64,000 nt of DNA from NCBI GenBank assembly GCA_000507305.1, contig DF239266.1:62001-126000 (forward strand). The letters are read 5' to 3'. Positions 31,296 to 43,400 of this stretch are shown one piece after another. Source of the stretch: Breviolum minutum Mf 1.05b.01 (Eukaryota; Sar; Dinophyceae; Suessiales; Symbiodiniaceae). The notes under the pieces were generated by a model that was not told where the DNA came from, ran no database searches, and saw only the letters and a list, made by a program, of their open reading frames with translations. The number at the start of each line of letters is the position of its first letter. Position 1 is the stretch's first letter. A program made the position numbers and the translations under genes.

Positions 31296-31595
31296 ATAGC
31301 CCTTGAAAATTGATGGTTGGAATGCTACTTTCCTATTGGGGAGATATTCGCAGGGGCTATGTCAGTTTCAGGGAGGGTATATACACATTAGAATTAACAA
31401 CGAGGGGTTGGCAGGTTGTCAGAGGTTTATGAGTCTTTTCGTGAATGGCTTTTTAGTCGATTTTAACCCTAGACATCCAAATACCGAGTTCCGTGAGTTT
31501 GGGGAGAAACTTTACACCAAAGTTTTTTTCCACCAAAGACCGATCAACTTAGCTACGTCACGACACACGATCTCGTCAACAAGAGTTGTTGAAAA

Positions 31596-31692
31596 CCCAT
31601 ATATATATAATCCATGTATGGTATATTTACCTACATTTGCCATAAAAATCAACCAAACGTAGGTAAATATACCATACATGGATCCTATGGGG
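31596..31692. repeat. Family E copy
   Basis: Arms ATGGTATATTTACCTACATT and AGGTAAATATACCATACATG. Confidence 0.85.
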
Positions 31693-32725
31693 AAAGACGT
31701 TTTTTTGTTTGAAAACAAGTTGCGCAAATTAATTTCCATCAACTTTACCCCCCCCCCCCTTTTCCCGGCAATCCAGTTGCCGATCCATGACACGAACCCT
31801 TGAAATACTGATGGATTTTTCGGTGGATCCTTTTAATGGCTTGTGAAATAGCCCGCCTAACATAACTGGGTAGTATTTCATCGCAAATATACAACAACTA
31901 ACCCAGGGTATTGGTTACTGCTCACATGAAAAACAATACATTTCAACCATTGGATCGGTAAATATACAAAAATCTTCCATGGATCCGTAATCCTGTTGAT
32001 GGAAGAAATCCGGCTAACCAGTTGATATGCAGTTGAAAACCCATTATTTACAAGGTTTAGGAATATCCCAGGTGGTTGTTTGGGATTTCTGAACCATCAA
32101 CAGTAGGTCAACATAAAAATGGTACCTGGGGTGAAGACAAGATGATGATTAGCAGCTAGCCTTAGACATCCAGTCATATCAAACCTATGGTGAAAGTTGT
32201 TTTTGGGTATGTTTTTGTTGGTGCCCTCCCTGAAACTAACAGCTTGTCCCTGAAAATAGACCCCTGGAAGTTTGGAGATTCCTGTTGGAAACCACCATTT
32301 TTATGGGCTATGTTTGCTCGAATCACGGTTTCCGCTCAAATATTTTGTTTTTTTGCTCGATTTCCATGAAATTGTCCGAATAGACAATTTGTGCTACGAA
32401 TGAGGGTCAGGCAAAAAAAAGTGTTGCACTAGAAGGCTCAGGTATAGGTAGAAATATATATACCAACCCCATGGATCCGTTTTGGTGTATTGAATTGAAC
32501 GTTTTTTTTGTTTTTTGGAGTTGGACCTATGGTGTTGCACTGTTTGAAAAACCATCCCCAACCTTCAATACGGTCAAATGATAGCGCCCGAAAACCTCAC
32601 CTGAAAAGATGTTTTTTTTTGGTTTCGGGTTTCATGGGTTTTCCTCGCGGTTTTTGAGGGTTAAAACCAGGTAAACAAGATGATAATTTGGCCAGGTAAA
32701 CATACTTTGTATGGATGGTATAGAA

Positions 32726-32800
<75 letters not shown>

Positions 32801-32806
32801 CATCCT
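32726..32806. repeat. CAT trinucleotide array
   Basis: About 24 uninterrupted CAT units. It gives Ser or Met homopolymers in the open frames and is not coding by itself. Confidence 0.95.
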
Positions 32807-32864
32807 TGTTAACCTCGTCCGCACACCGCAATACCCCAATCCACTACCTCCTGGCAGGTGGACG

Positions 32865-32964
32865 ATGTCAAGGGAGCCTCTCATCATGGCTCTTGTGACA
32901 AGTTCTTTGATGCGAAAGCAGAGTCTTGACGAGTCAAAGGTGCCGCTACATGTGAAGGTTACAT
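32865..32964 (+). CDS. Weak plus-strand frame next to family F
   Basis: Reads MSREPLIMALVTSSLMRKQS then LDESKVPLHVKVTLGG, ending where a family F element begins. It sits just right of the CAT repeat array. Not recognised. Confidence 0.25.
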
Positions 32965-33319
32965 TAGGTGGGCCCCCACTATCTAGTTATAAATGGAGTG
33001 GAATGACTCCGACAAATAGGGTGCAACAAAAATCCAGATACCCATTTATGTTCGGCCATGTAGATGGGTTATACAGTAACTCCATTTAGAAGGTTTGGCT
33101 CGGGGCCCACCTTGTACCTTTGCCACTTGAAGGATCCATAATTTACAATGATTTCAGGGAATATCCGACTGGGTATGCTTGGTATATTTTTGCGGGAACC
33201 CTAAACATCTCTACTTGCAGGTGCTGGTTTCAATTTTTTTAAATTTTCACCCCGATCCTTGTGGAAATGATCCAATTTGACGAGCATATTTCCCAGATGG
33301 GTTGAAACAACCAACTAGA

Positions 33320-33990
33320 TCTGGTTGTTTATTTTACTTGAATTTGACGACGTCAGAGGGTTGGGAGGTTGGGGGGGCTCACCTAGTTTTGAGAGACACA
33401 CACTATAAGGATTTTTAAGGTTTACAACAATGATTTCAGCATTCTGCCATTCACCAGGTTTTTGCCAATGACATTCTCAATGGTTTCTTCGAAGGGATTC
33501 GACACGGTTGTAAGGGTTGTCGGCTATTTGCAGGCTAGTAGAAAATGAAACCAGAACTCTAAGAGCAAAAATATAGTACAACATCAAACAGAACCTGTCA
33601 TTTTTCCACCCTTGAAGCCTGGCGCAGCTTTAAAATCCAACAGCCAGATATCTGTGGTTTGAATTCCTTTGTTTTTTGTGTTCAGTTCGTAGCTATAAGT
33701 TGCATGGATTGAAACCCCCCGCTATTTCACAGTTTGTCATGTGGTTTCACCTCTCCGGACCAAAAAAATGGTTTGAAATCCTGGTGGTACCTGACATTGC
33801 ATCCTCAGTGGGTACAAGGGTAAAGGGTAGTACATCTAAGCTACAAGGGCAATGAACCTTTGTGAACTATACCCCATGATGGGAATCTAAGTTTTTTTGT
33901 TACCTTTTTCCCCCCCCAAATGGCGGCATGTTTCTCTAAGAACAAGGCCTTCGAAGAATTAAAGGGTTCATTAACCATGAGCCTTCCAAT
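33320..33990. other. No supported gene or recognised repeat
   Basis: About 670 bp between a family A copy and a family P copy. No frame of convincing composition and no inverted repeat was noticed. Confidence 0.4.
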
Positions 33991-34117
33991 TTACACTCTG
34001 GTAAACTAACATAGCAATGGAAAATGGACCCGGATTGAAGATGTATTTCCTGTTGAAAATGGGGATATTCCAGCCAGCTATGTGAGTTTACCAAAGGGTA
34101 ACCATCATGATTCATGA

Positions 34118-34220
34118 CTGGTTGGTGGTTTCAAATATTTGTTTATTTTCACCCCGATCCTTGGGGAGATGATCCAATTTGACTTATAGTTTTTTAAAGG
34201 GGTTGAAACCACCAACCAGT
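34118..34220. repeat. Family A MITE-like element, type copy
   Basis: About 100 bp with inverted ends (ACTGGTTGGTGGTTTCAA and its complement) and a conserved middle (GGGGAGATGATCCAATTTGA). It is flanked by an exact 8-bp direct repeat GATTCATG, the duplication size of hAT transposons. Other copies or remnants: 643-739, 3920-4026, 4577-4622, 28015-28112, 30595-30688, 33219-33318, 35817-35898, 37239-37330, 38651-38748, 38941-39032, 41378-41439, 45060-45162, 45641-45738, 49272-49330, 50918-51008, 51671-51778, 54796-54896, 55704-55807, 56755-56860, 60777-60871, 61605-61702. Confidence 0.85.
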
Positions 34221-35244
34221 GATTCATGATCTTTTAATGTTCGGCCGGCTATTTATTTCCTTGGGAACAATTGGTTGCAGGGTATCATCCAGCTTCATAG
34301 CTGCGTAGCGTAGCGTCGGTACGACTGAGGAACGGATGGTCATGAAGCTTGATGTGCCTTGGGTCAAAGGGGTGTTTTGTGGAAAGGGTAGAGACAACTT
34401 GGATGTCCCGTTGGCGACGTTGGAAGTAGGGATCAATGGTTAGTATAAGTGGGTTATAACTTATAACCAAAGTATATCCCATTTAAAAGTAGGTTATAAC
34501 CCATTTGCTAACCATTGATCCTAACTTCCTGGGACATCCAAGCAGGTGAGTCAGCCGCCGTGACCTTTCTATCCCCGATCGTTTTTTTAGGTCACCAAGA
34601 ACCTTTGATTTCAGGTCACTTTTTCACCATCCCAGAAAAGGTCACTAAGGACTTGCAGGGATCCCCAATAGTAGGACCCTCTTCCCATTTGTGGGTATCA
34701 AGCCTTTGAAAATCCCACTTTCAATCCATTTGAAACTGTAATTAACATTTATATACTTTAATGGATGGCTGATTTTTCTGTGACTTCCTGTGGTGGTAAA
34801 TATAGCACTTTCATGGATCCTATGGGAAAATCATGCCAGATTGAACGATGAGTGTTTTTTTTCCCGATGTTTTTTCGATCCCCATACTTGGATGTCCCAG
34901 GAAGTAAGTAAATGGTTAGTAAGTGGGTTATAACCCCAGTTTTGTCCCGTTTATAAGAAGGTTATAACCCATTTACTATCCTGAAAGATGGATGGGACTC
35001 GAAGACTATCCGGCTTCCTTTCCTATACCATCCATGGGACTGATTAATTTACCAACATTCACCATACAAATCAACCATTCATGTATAGGTAAATATACCA
35101 TATATGGATCCTATGGGTTTTGTATCCAACATGAGTACTCCATGGCTTCTACAAAATATACACCACACTCACTTTGAAATTGATCACCTATGACCTAGGG
35201 CCGGTATGTTTTTTTTGTTTAATGATCCCCAAAAAAAACACGGC

Positions 35245-35386
35245 GGATCCACGAAAAACTTGGGCACCAATCTTCGGAGTCGCCAGCCGTTTCAGGAGCC
35301 TTTGTTCACCAAGTTTGGCTACAAGACCTGCTGCATGCCTCGTGGAAACCCCAAGGTCACCATGGGGTGGAAACACCGACGATGAA
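35245..35386 (+). CDS. Candidate plus-strand coding stretch
   Basis: Reads GSTKNLGTNLRSRQPFQEPL then FTKFGYKTCCMPRGNPKVTM and GWKHRR before a TGA. GC content is higher than the neighbouring repeat DNA. No family recognised; the opposite strand is also open. Confidence 0.35.
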
Positions 35387-35626
35387 AGGCAAGTTCTTGC
35401 AACGCAAGTTCCTAGCGTTTTGACTTGGGGTGACCACAATGTCCATTGGGCACATCTTAGATTCGCCGAACATTCCCTTAGCTCCGCTCCTTTGAGTTTA
35501 GCGGGATTTTAACATGTAACCTACTAAAAGTCCCGGGGACCTAAGGGTTTTTTCATGGTCAATTTTTAAACCCAAAACCCACCACCATCGCAAGCTTTTC
35601 GCCTTTCCCTGATCTATCGCTCACAG

Positions 35627-35681
35627 CAGGAGCCACTCCAGCCATCGATGACTTCAAGGAACCCGGCCTTGTCGAATGCAG
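35627..35681 (+). CDS. Micro-exon candidate
   Basis: Bounded by CTCACAG on the left and TGCAG|GTGCCA on the right. It reads AGATPAIDDFKEPGLVEC. The flanking splice sites are both good. Confidence 0.35.
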
Positions 35682-36410
35682 GTGCCACGGCAATGCTTAG
35701 ACCTGGTGACTCGTGACCGACTTTTGGGATGGTGAAACAGTGACCGAAAAGGTGGGCGTTTCATTTTTTTTTCATCAGTATCCTTGGGGTTTCATGATCC
35801 AATTTGACATTAAAATGTTTCATCCATACTTGGGGAAATGATCAAATGTGACAACGTGCGCATATTTTTCAAATGTGGTTGGTTCAACCACCACCTAAGA
35901 TAAGGATTGTAATAAACCACTTAATAAGGATCCATTAAGGATCCTACTTGGTTGAAACCATCAATAACTAGCTTTTATAAATGGTTGGAATTTGGGGACC
36001 TGAGCGGCCCTCACGTGGTTATTAAGGGGGATGAAAAAAAGTTTTTGGTCCAGGTTTGGGTCGGTCATCACCTGGGATATGTGTTTTTGTTTACGGAATT
36101 GGCAGCATCCCAATGGGATGTAACTCACCATCAAACAAACCATTTACACTCCGGGATCAACTAACGTAGCAATATTGGGAAATCCACCATGAATGAGTCG
36201 ATGTACTTCCCTATTAAAAATGGTGTTTTTTCCATTGCTATGTTAGTTTACTAGAGGGTATAAGAGACTTTTTGTTTTTGCACTATATTTCCAAGCAATT
36301 ATCTCTACAATTGCAGATCTAAGTTATGTTTGGTCATTCATGCACCCCTTTAAAAAAGGAAAAACGCCATGTGTTTTTATTGTCGGGAGAGCTGCTTTTG
36401 TTGTTGCACA

Positions 36411-36524
36411 CAGGTCAAGCCCGTCAACCGCTTAACCCTTGGTCGTGGGGTGATCCATTTGAAGATGCCGAAGGACGACCTGAGACGAAGCATAGTCACT
36501 TGGATCGAAATTTTATTTCAGCAA
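36411..36524 (+). CDS. Candidate plus-strand terminal exon
   Basis: After TTGCACACAG it reads VKPVNRLTLGRGVIHLKMPK then DDLRRSIVTWIEILFQQ and a TGA. A family K repeat follows within 20 bp. An alternative frame is also open, so coding sense is moderate at best. Confidence 0.4.
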
Positions 36525-36672
36525 TGAAAAAAAAACCCGGTTGTTTAGGGTATAGAGGGGATTATACTACCCAATTATATAGGGATTATAATAAACCATT
36601 ATAAGGATCCTTATTAACAATCCAGTTTAATGGAAAGTAGTAAGTTTTTTTTTTTTTCGTGGCTCATTTGGG

Positions 36673-36913
36673 TACCCTCCAGTAAACTAACATGGCAATG
36701 GAAAATGCCAATGTTCAATACTTAGAGGTTCAGGAGACTTAGTAAGTGGATAGTAACTAGTAGGGTTATAACCCTTATAAGTGGGTTATATGTCCCCTAA
36801 CCAGGGTTATAAACCTACATATAACCAGTTACTAAGTATCCTGAACCTCTAAGTAGGGAAATACATCTTCAAATGGTGGATTTTCCATTGCCATGTTAGT
36901 TTACTGGAGGGTA
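36673..36913. repeat. Family P element split by a family N element
   Basis: Family P ends are ACCCTCCAGTAAACTAACAT and ATGTTAGTTTACTGGAGGGT. The complete family N element at 36721-36853 lies inside, flanked by TA on both sides. Other P copies: 33992-34100, 36145-36260, 54732-54938. Confidence 0.85.
36721..36853. repeat. Family N element with TA duplication
   Basis: 133 bp, perfect-looking terminal inverted repeat CTTAGAGGTTCAGGA / TCCTGAACCTCTAAG, flanked by TA. The TA target site points to a Tc1/mariner or Stowaway type. Confidence 0.85.
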
Positions 36914-38261
36914 GAAATCGATCTCAGTTTAACACCCCCGTAAGGATCCGGTCGACCCCTCTCTAGAATAGGATTGATTGTCAAAACATCCCATCCGAAA
37001 AGAGTAGGATTTCAGGTGTAATCCCTTCCGAAAAGGACATACCTGGATTCTTAAGGTCGGGTAGAAATCGATCTTAATAACACCATTGGTATGCCCTAGA
37101 GATCCAATCACCTTGTGAGAAGATATTCAAGACCCCCCAAAACCATCCAAAACCTACCTAAAACACCTTGTCAGGAGGTCTTCGGATGTTTGGGGTATGA
37201 TTCATGATGGATTTTATAGGTTATTGGCACATCAAAATAATGACTAGGTGGTTTCAAGTATTTTTTTACATGTTCACCCCGACCTGTGTATATGATCCAA
37301 TTTTGATATCATGTTTTGTCATGTTTCATCCACTTTGAGGTCTTAATTTTAGTACTATTATCTTTTTTTCAGAACCATCCCCAAAAAACAAACGACGTAT
37401 AACGAAACTCCCGGATCCCCTATTCTTTTTGTTGTTTTTCAAAGCACCCCGGTGTTTTTTTCCATACAAATTTGACGGCTTCCTGAAACAAACAAATCCA
37501 ATCCATTCGGCTCGGCTTCCATCTCTCCCCGAGGTGGCAGTGTCCTCTGGAGGGCGAAAGTTGGTCCGTGTGAGTCTTGGATGTTGGTCAACCGTTGGTC
37601 CGGGTTTCGCACGAGGAGTTCGCCTGGGCCCATAAACATAATAAGAATCCAGTTGCACCTCCGAAACTGAGAAGGTGTCATTTAAGGAACCAAAAAACAT
37701 ATACCTATCAAACACCAAACCTCAGGAGGTATGACTGGATGTCTAGGGAAAAACGTTTGCCTATTTTTGAGGATGCCCTTGGATCCATATGGGTGTCGTC
37801 CAAAAGGTCCTTGTCCATATGGCCGTTTCGAGAAGAAAGAATTTTGGACAACCACCATATAGATTAGATGATTTTAGATGTAGGAATGTTTTGAGTTTTG
37901 ATGATGTTTCACATGTTTTTTCTCCATTCAGATGTTGCATGTACATCTTAAGATATGGACACTACGTTTGTGAACACCATGTTACTTGAATGATGTGATT
38001 CAACAAGAAGATGTGCTATATGCAAACAAGCGGTGAATTTCACAAATTTTGAGCCTTTATCAATACAACTAGAATGTCGATTAAGATGTTTCAACTTTCC
38101 AGTAAGTGGGGTTAATCTAGTAACAGTGACCACCAGGATCAGTAACAGATTACCTACGCATCCTTCGCTAAACGGACTCATTATTAACACCACTGGCATC
38201 CTTAACGAGAAATGTGGCTGGCAACACCCCCAAGAAATGTTTGCACTGCGAGGTGGGTCCC

Positions 38262-38409
38262 TACTTGGAGGATCATCCCAGGACTTGTAAGTGGTTAATA
38301 ACCATGGTTAGCAAGTCCCCTAACTGAAGTTATTCCCCTTCCAAATGACCCAAATGGCTTATAAATAGGGGTTACTAACCACTTACTAACTGGGATGATC
38401 CTCCAAGTA
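38262..38409. repeat. Family H MITE-like element, type copy
   Basis: Ends TACTTGGAGGATCATCCCAG and CTGGGATGATCCTCCAAGTA, a 20-bp perfect terminal inverted repeat. Other copies: 24538-24670, 25537-25689, 28657-28795, 42295-42458; a left end lies near 46802. Confidence 0.85.
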
Positions 38410-39363
38410 CTGATTATAACTGAAGTTATGGCCCTTTTGAATGGCCGAAAAAAAATGGGTAAGTGATGTAACTGGTTATAACCCTACTTACTTAAAGGGG
38501 TTATAACTGGTGACGGGGGGCCCACCTTTCGTTCAGTGACGTTTGACCGTTGAGGACCGTAGCGTGGAAGGCCCCAACGAAAGAGAGCTGGGCACTGCTG
38601 CTTGGTGAAATATGGAGAAGTTCAAGGGGGAACAACAGGGTATCCCATCTGATTGGTGGTTTCAGATATTTTTTATTTTCACCCGGATCCCTGGGGAAAT
38701 GATCCAATTTGACTAATATTTTTCAATTGGGTTGAAACCACCAACTAGCCATCTCCCTGGACATCATCCAAATACCTCCTGAGGTGAAAGGTGTTTGATT
38801 GGTATTTTGGGGGTCCAGTCATACCTTTTAAAGCAGGTGGCCCTGGATGTCTAGGATCTCAAGTACCCTTGTCAACCTTGGGCATTTACCGACATCTTGG
38901 TCATTTGTTTGGGGGGGGAAAGTACCTAGATTAAGTATCTGCGTTGTGGTTTCAAATATGTTTTTTATGTTCACCGCTTCTTTGGGAAATGATCCAATTT
39001 GACTAATGTTTTTTTCAGACGGGTTGATTGATACATGTAACAACAGATGGAGTATGAGGGTTCTTTTTGTTGGTGAATAGCTTTTCCCATCAGCCGTTTG
39101 CTACTTCCCTGTTTTGGAGGGTAGTATGATCCTATATGTCAACAACTAAGCCAGTTCTTTTTTGTATCTTCCAGTGGATGAACAAAATGGAGCAATATGA
39201 AAGTTCAATGAATCTTGATCAAGCCGTAGGGATCCGATCACCTTCTGAGAATGGTAATGGAAATATGGAACCTAAATACCTTGTGTTTTGGAGGTGATTA
39301 CACACCCCAATCATCATCTGACTTTTGGTGATTGGATCCCTTGGGAAGTATATGTATCCCTGA

Positions 39364-39890
39364 GTGTATAACGAATTGAAAGGAGGATTCATTCACAATA
39401 CCCCTGACGGTAAAAGCATAAATCATATAAATCAGCAAGTTTCACCACTTTGGATGTTGAACATACTGGTCAATCAGATTATGAACAGTTTTCAATTTAA
39501 AGGATGCTGTTCAATAAGGACATATATGTCAGCCTTGCATGAGATGTCAGTTCAAGAATACTCACATAAAAGTGTTGGGCTTGTTTATTATTGTTTATTG
39601 GGGTAGATCAAAAGGGCCTTATAATTCGAGATATTGCTTTGATCGACGGATTGCATAAAATGTTGTACACCAAAAAGATAAAGAACCGTCCAAGTTTGAT
39701 GTTTATGCTTTGCCCCATGATTCATGTTTTTTATATCTTGGATGTCATAGATCATCCCAAAAAAACATTCTTTCTTTGGGTGACTTCCGAGGGTAATATA
39801 GGCCCAGATATGAACACAATAGAGTCAGTTAGGGTACCATTACAGCAGAGCGAAGATGATGCCACTTGTGAGGGTAGAAATGTCAAGTAG
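39364..39890 (+). CDS. AT-rich plus-strand open frames, unrecognised
   Basis: Two consecutive open frames (80 and 99 codons) in different phases. The second contains LIDGLHKMLYTKKIKNRPSL and ends ESVRVPLQQSEDDATCEGRN. This 500 bp stretch has no recognised repeat. It may be a diverged gene or chance. Confidence 0.25.
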
Positions 39891-40345
39891 GGATGGAAGT
39901 CTATGGAAGTTGTAGGAAGTTAGGAGCAATGGTTATAAGTGACCGGGTGATAAGGTAAAACTTAGATTTCAACTTCCAACCCACATATGGATGTGGGGTA
40001 CTGACTATTGATCCTAAATTCCAACGGGACATCCCCAGTAGGACATGTTGTCCAAATCCCTTTTAATCACAAGTCTTAGAAGTTGAAAAGAGAACAGAAG
40101 AGGGAATACTCCTACAAGGTGGGCTCCCCGCCAGTTTTAAGTACGGTTACAACTCCACTTACAGGGGTTATAACCCCAATTACCCAATTTATACTGCCAC
40201 TTAAAGGGGCTATAATATACCCCCGAAAACTAACACATGTCGCCTAAAAAGAGACTGTTTCATGGAAGGAAATACATCTGAACCAACCATTGATTTTCAG
40301 GGGAGATGTTATAGTGATCCCTTAAGAATCCGTTGGTATATCCTA

Positions 40346-40475
40346 CTTAGAGGTTCAGGATACTTAGTAAGTGGATAGTAACCAGGGTTATAACCCCTAT
40401 AAGTGGGTTATATGTCCCCTAACTAGGGTTATAAACCCACATATAACCAGCTACTAAGTATCCTGAACCTCTAAG
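40346..40475. repeat. Family N element nested in family J
   Basis: 130 bp, same ends as the copy at 36721, again flanked by TA (40344-40345 and 40476-40477). It splits a family J element whose left part reads AAGAATCCGTTGGTATATCC and right part AGAATCCGGGATTACC. Confidence 0.85.
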
Positions 40476-43400
40476 TAAGAATCCGGGATTACCAAACGAT
40501 CCATTCCTATTCTCTTGGGATTGGAACCGGTTTTAAATCCATTCCATTCGATTGGGGACTTGTTGGTTTTTGGGGAGATAGGTTGAGAAAAATGGTTGAT
40601 TTCCAATCCCTCTAAGTGGGCAGATTTCGGTGTCCCGTTTAAGTTTAAGTTATAACTCAACTTACCCTCCGTATAGACATCCAAACACCGAAAGTCAGGT
40701 TCGGTACGACCAAACAACCCCCTGAAACATACCAGCTAAAACATAAGAACTGAGGAGGTATACGATTGGATGTCTATTTGGTTACAAACTAGTTCCGGAG
40801 TTCCACAAACATCCTCCTAGGCAAACGCTTGAAGTATCAATTTTGTGCACCTTTTGTTTGTTCGACAACTGCAACAACTGTGATCGAAAGAGGTGCAAAT
40901 GCTGACGCTGCCACCCATTCGCATGGCACTGGATAAAGCTATTTTGGCTTCTCGGTTTAGGTTACCTTAAGGTCAAAATAGATGGCACAGATACAAAAAG
41001 GTAGATCAGTAAAGGCTCCTTATAAACCAATATGTAGGGACTGCGCCATCTATGTTCAACTACTGTAAAGTAAATTGTGGAAAGGTTTTTTGAGGTGCAA
41101 ATGACACCTCCTGAGACACACCCGTTGTGAAGATGCAGAAAGTAAAATGATTCATATTCCATAGGGCTATAGGGTTGCTTGTTGCTGAACATGTTGGATT
41201 TCAGAATATCAGAAAGCATGCTTTGGTTCTGAAAGAACTTGATAAAACATGCATCATAGCAAGATTTGAAGAAAGCAATCGTACATGCAAATGTAATTAG
41301 TTCTGGCAGTCTGTGTGATTTGTGTGCGTGTTTGTGTTTGTGTCATGAAATTCATTTTCCCAACAGGCAAAAAAATCAAGCCTATTTGGGAAGACGATCC
41401 AGATTGACAAGCATATTTGTTCATTTCAACCACCAACTAGAAAACTACACCCCCGAAAACTAGCACTTCGCTCGAAAAAATGATGGGACTGGAAGACGAC
41501 CCTTTGCTTTTGAAATGGTCCCTTTTTCGGGGGTATTTGAAAACAAAGCCCTGGGATGTTTCTTTCGAGAAGGGTAGACGTTCAAAATATCTCTTGGACT
41601 CATGACATTTCTAAGTACCGTTTTGTTCATATCCCATGACGGATCCATGGAAAATGGGTAAGATTACCTACGAATGGTTGTTCTTTATGGTAAATAGCCA
41701 TGATAAAAGGATCCCCAAAACAAATGAATCAATCAGGATTTCAGGGATCGTGACCGACCTGCACCTCAAAGCCTTAACTTGGATTTGTTTCAGGTGATTT
41801 TTTACGGATTGTACTGTGGTACCATGATAAAACTTCCATCAAACCACCAGTTAAGAGAATATGCTTGGAACTTTTTTCAAGCATAAAACAAGCAAAACAA
41901 CTTTAGAATCCCACATGTAATTTAAATAAAGCACGCAAGTACAATGTAAATCCCCAATATGGATTTGCTTTAACCTTTTTTTTCCAAGCATCAGAAGCAC
42001 TGCCAGACACTCAATGTATGGTGTGTTTAACTACATTTACCCCAAAAACAACCCAAATGTAGGTAGATAATGGTAGATATACCATACTTTGACCGTTTGG
42101 GAATGTAAATTGAAGCATCTTTAGGTCTGATAAGTGGCTTGCAATAAACATATCTCAAAAGTCAATAGTTCCTCGGTTGGTTAACAGGTTGATTATTGAA
42201 TTTTGACCCTGAGCCGTTTTTAACGGCGACGGATCACCTGAAACAAAAAACAACAAAAAAGAACTGAACCGTGGAATTTCAGAGATTAACTAGCCCTAAG
42301 GATCATCCCGGGACTTGGATACGTGGTTATATAGGATCACCTCCCATTTATAAGCCATGAAGTTCGGACATTTGGAAGGGGAACGTTTGCCCTACTTAGG
42401 GGACTTACGATCACCATGGTTACTATGACCACTTTTTGTTTCGGATGATCCTCCAAGTAACCCAAAGAATCCGTTGGTATGTCCTTTTCGGAAGAGATGA
42501 AGTACGGATCAACTCCTACTCTTTTCGGATAGGATTGGAACCCAACAAATCTTATTCGATTGGAACAATCCCTTGGAAGTTGCTTTCAATTCATGGCAGG
42601 AACGAAAACCTCTGGGGGTAGAGTTCTGAACCCACTTAAAATCTCTTCAAGTGAGCACTGAAAAAAACTGGTTGGTTGGGATAATTCTTGGGGATTACAT
42701 AAATTTGCCCACTTATACACAAGAACTTTGATAAGCCGTTTTTCAGGATCCATATAAAAACCAACCAGTATTTTATGGATCATGTCACCCTGGTGGGATT
42801 TGCTTCCGCTGAAGTTGTGGCTGATCTTTGAATCTTTTGAGAATGACCCCCATTTGTCACTCAGCCAATCACCGACCTTCACACTTTTGGGGAGTACACT
42901 CCCTGAAACTAACATATCCCCTGAAAATAGGCCATCCAAAAAAGGAAATTCTTCTTCCAACCATCAATTTTCAGGCGCTATATTAGTTTGAGAGAATGTA
43001 CATATTCAATACAAGGTGGGCCCCCTACTAGTTATAAAGGGAGTTATAACCCCTGCAAGTAGGGTGAAATAATCCCATGTTACCCATTTATTTTCGACCA
43101 TTTATCAGGTTTCTTTTCACTCCATTTGTAACGTTTGGCTCGAAACGCCAACCCCCACGATCTAGGAAAAATAAGGTGTTAGTGTTGGTTTCAACTTTTA
43201 TTTCATGGTCCGACATGGCTGAGTCAGCCTAGGCTTGCTTACAAACAGAAGATGCGAGAGCTTTGGATCATCAATGGTCCGCGAAAAGCATGATGTATCA
43301 ATGTCCCTTGGTTTAAGTGGCCCTAAGAGGTGAAAGGAAAGTGAGTCGGACATCTCTGATTCAAGGAATCGCGGAGAGTCATGAAACAATAATTTACCCA

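Noticed and set aside
32597..32887. Poly-Met or poly-Ser protein
   Set aside because: Pure by-product of the CAT trinucleotide array; no protein-like sequence on either side. The same applies to 62263-62451.
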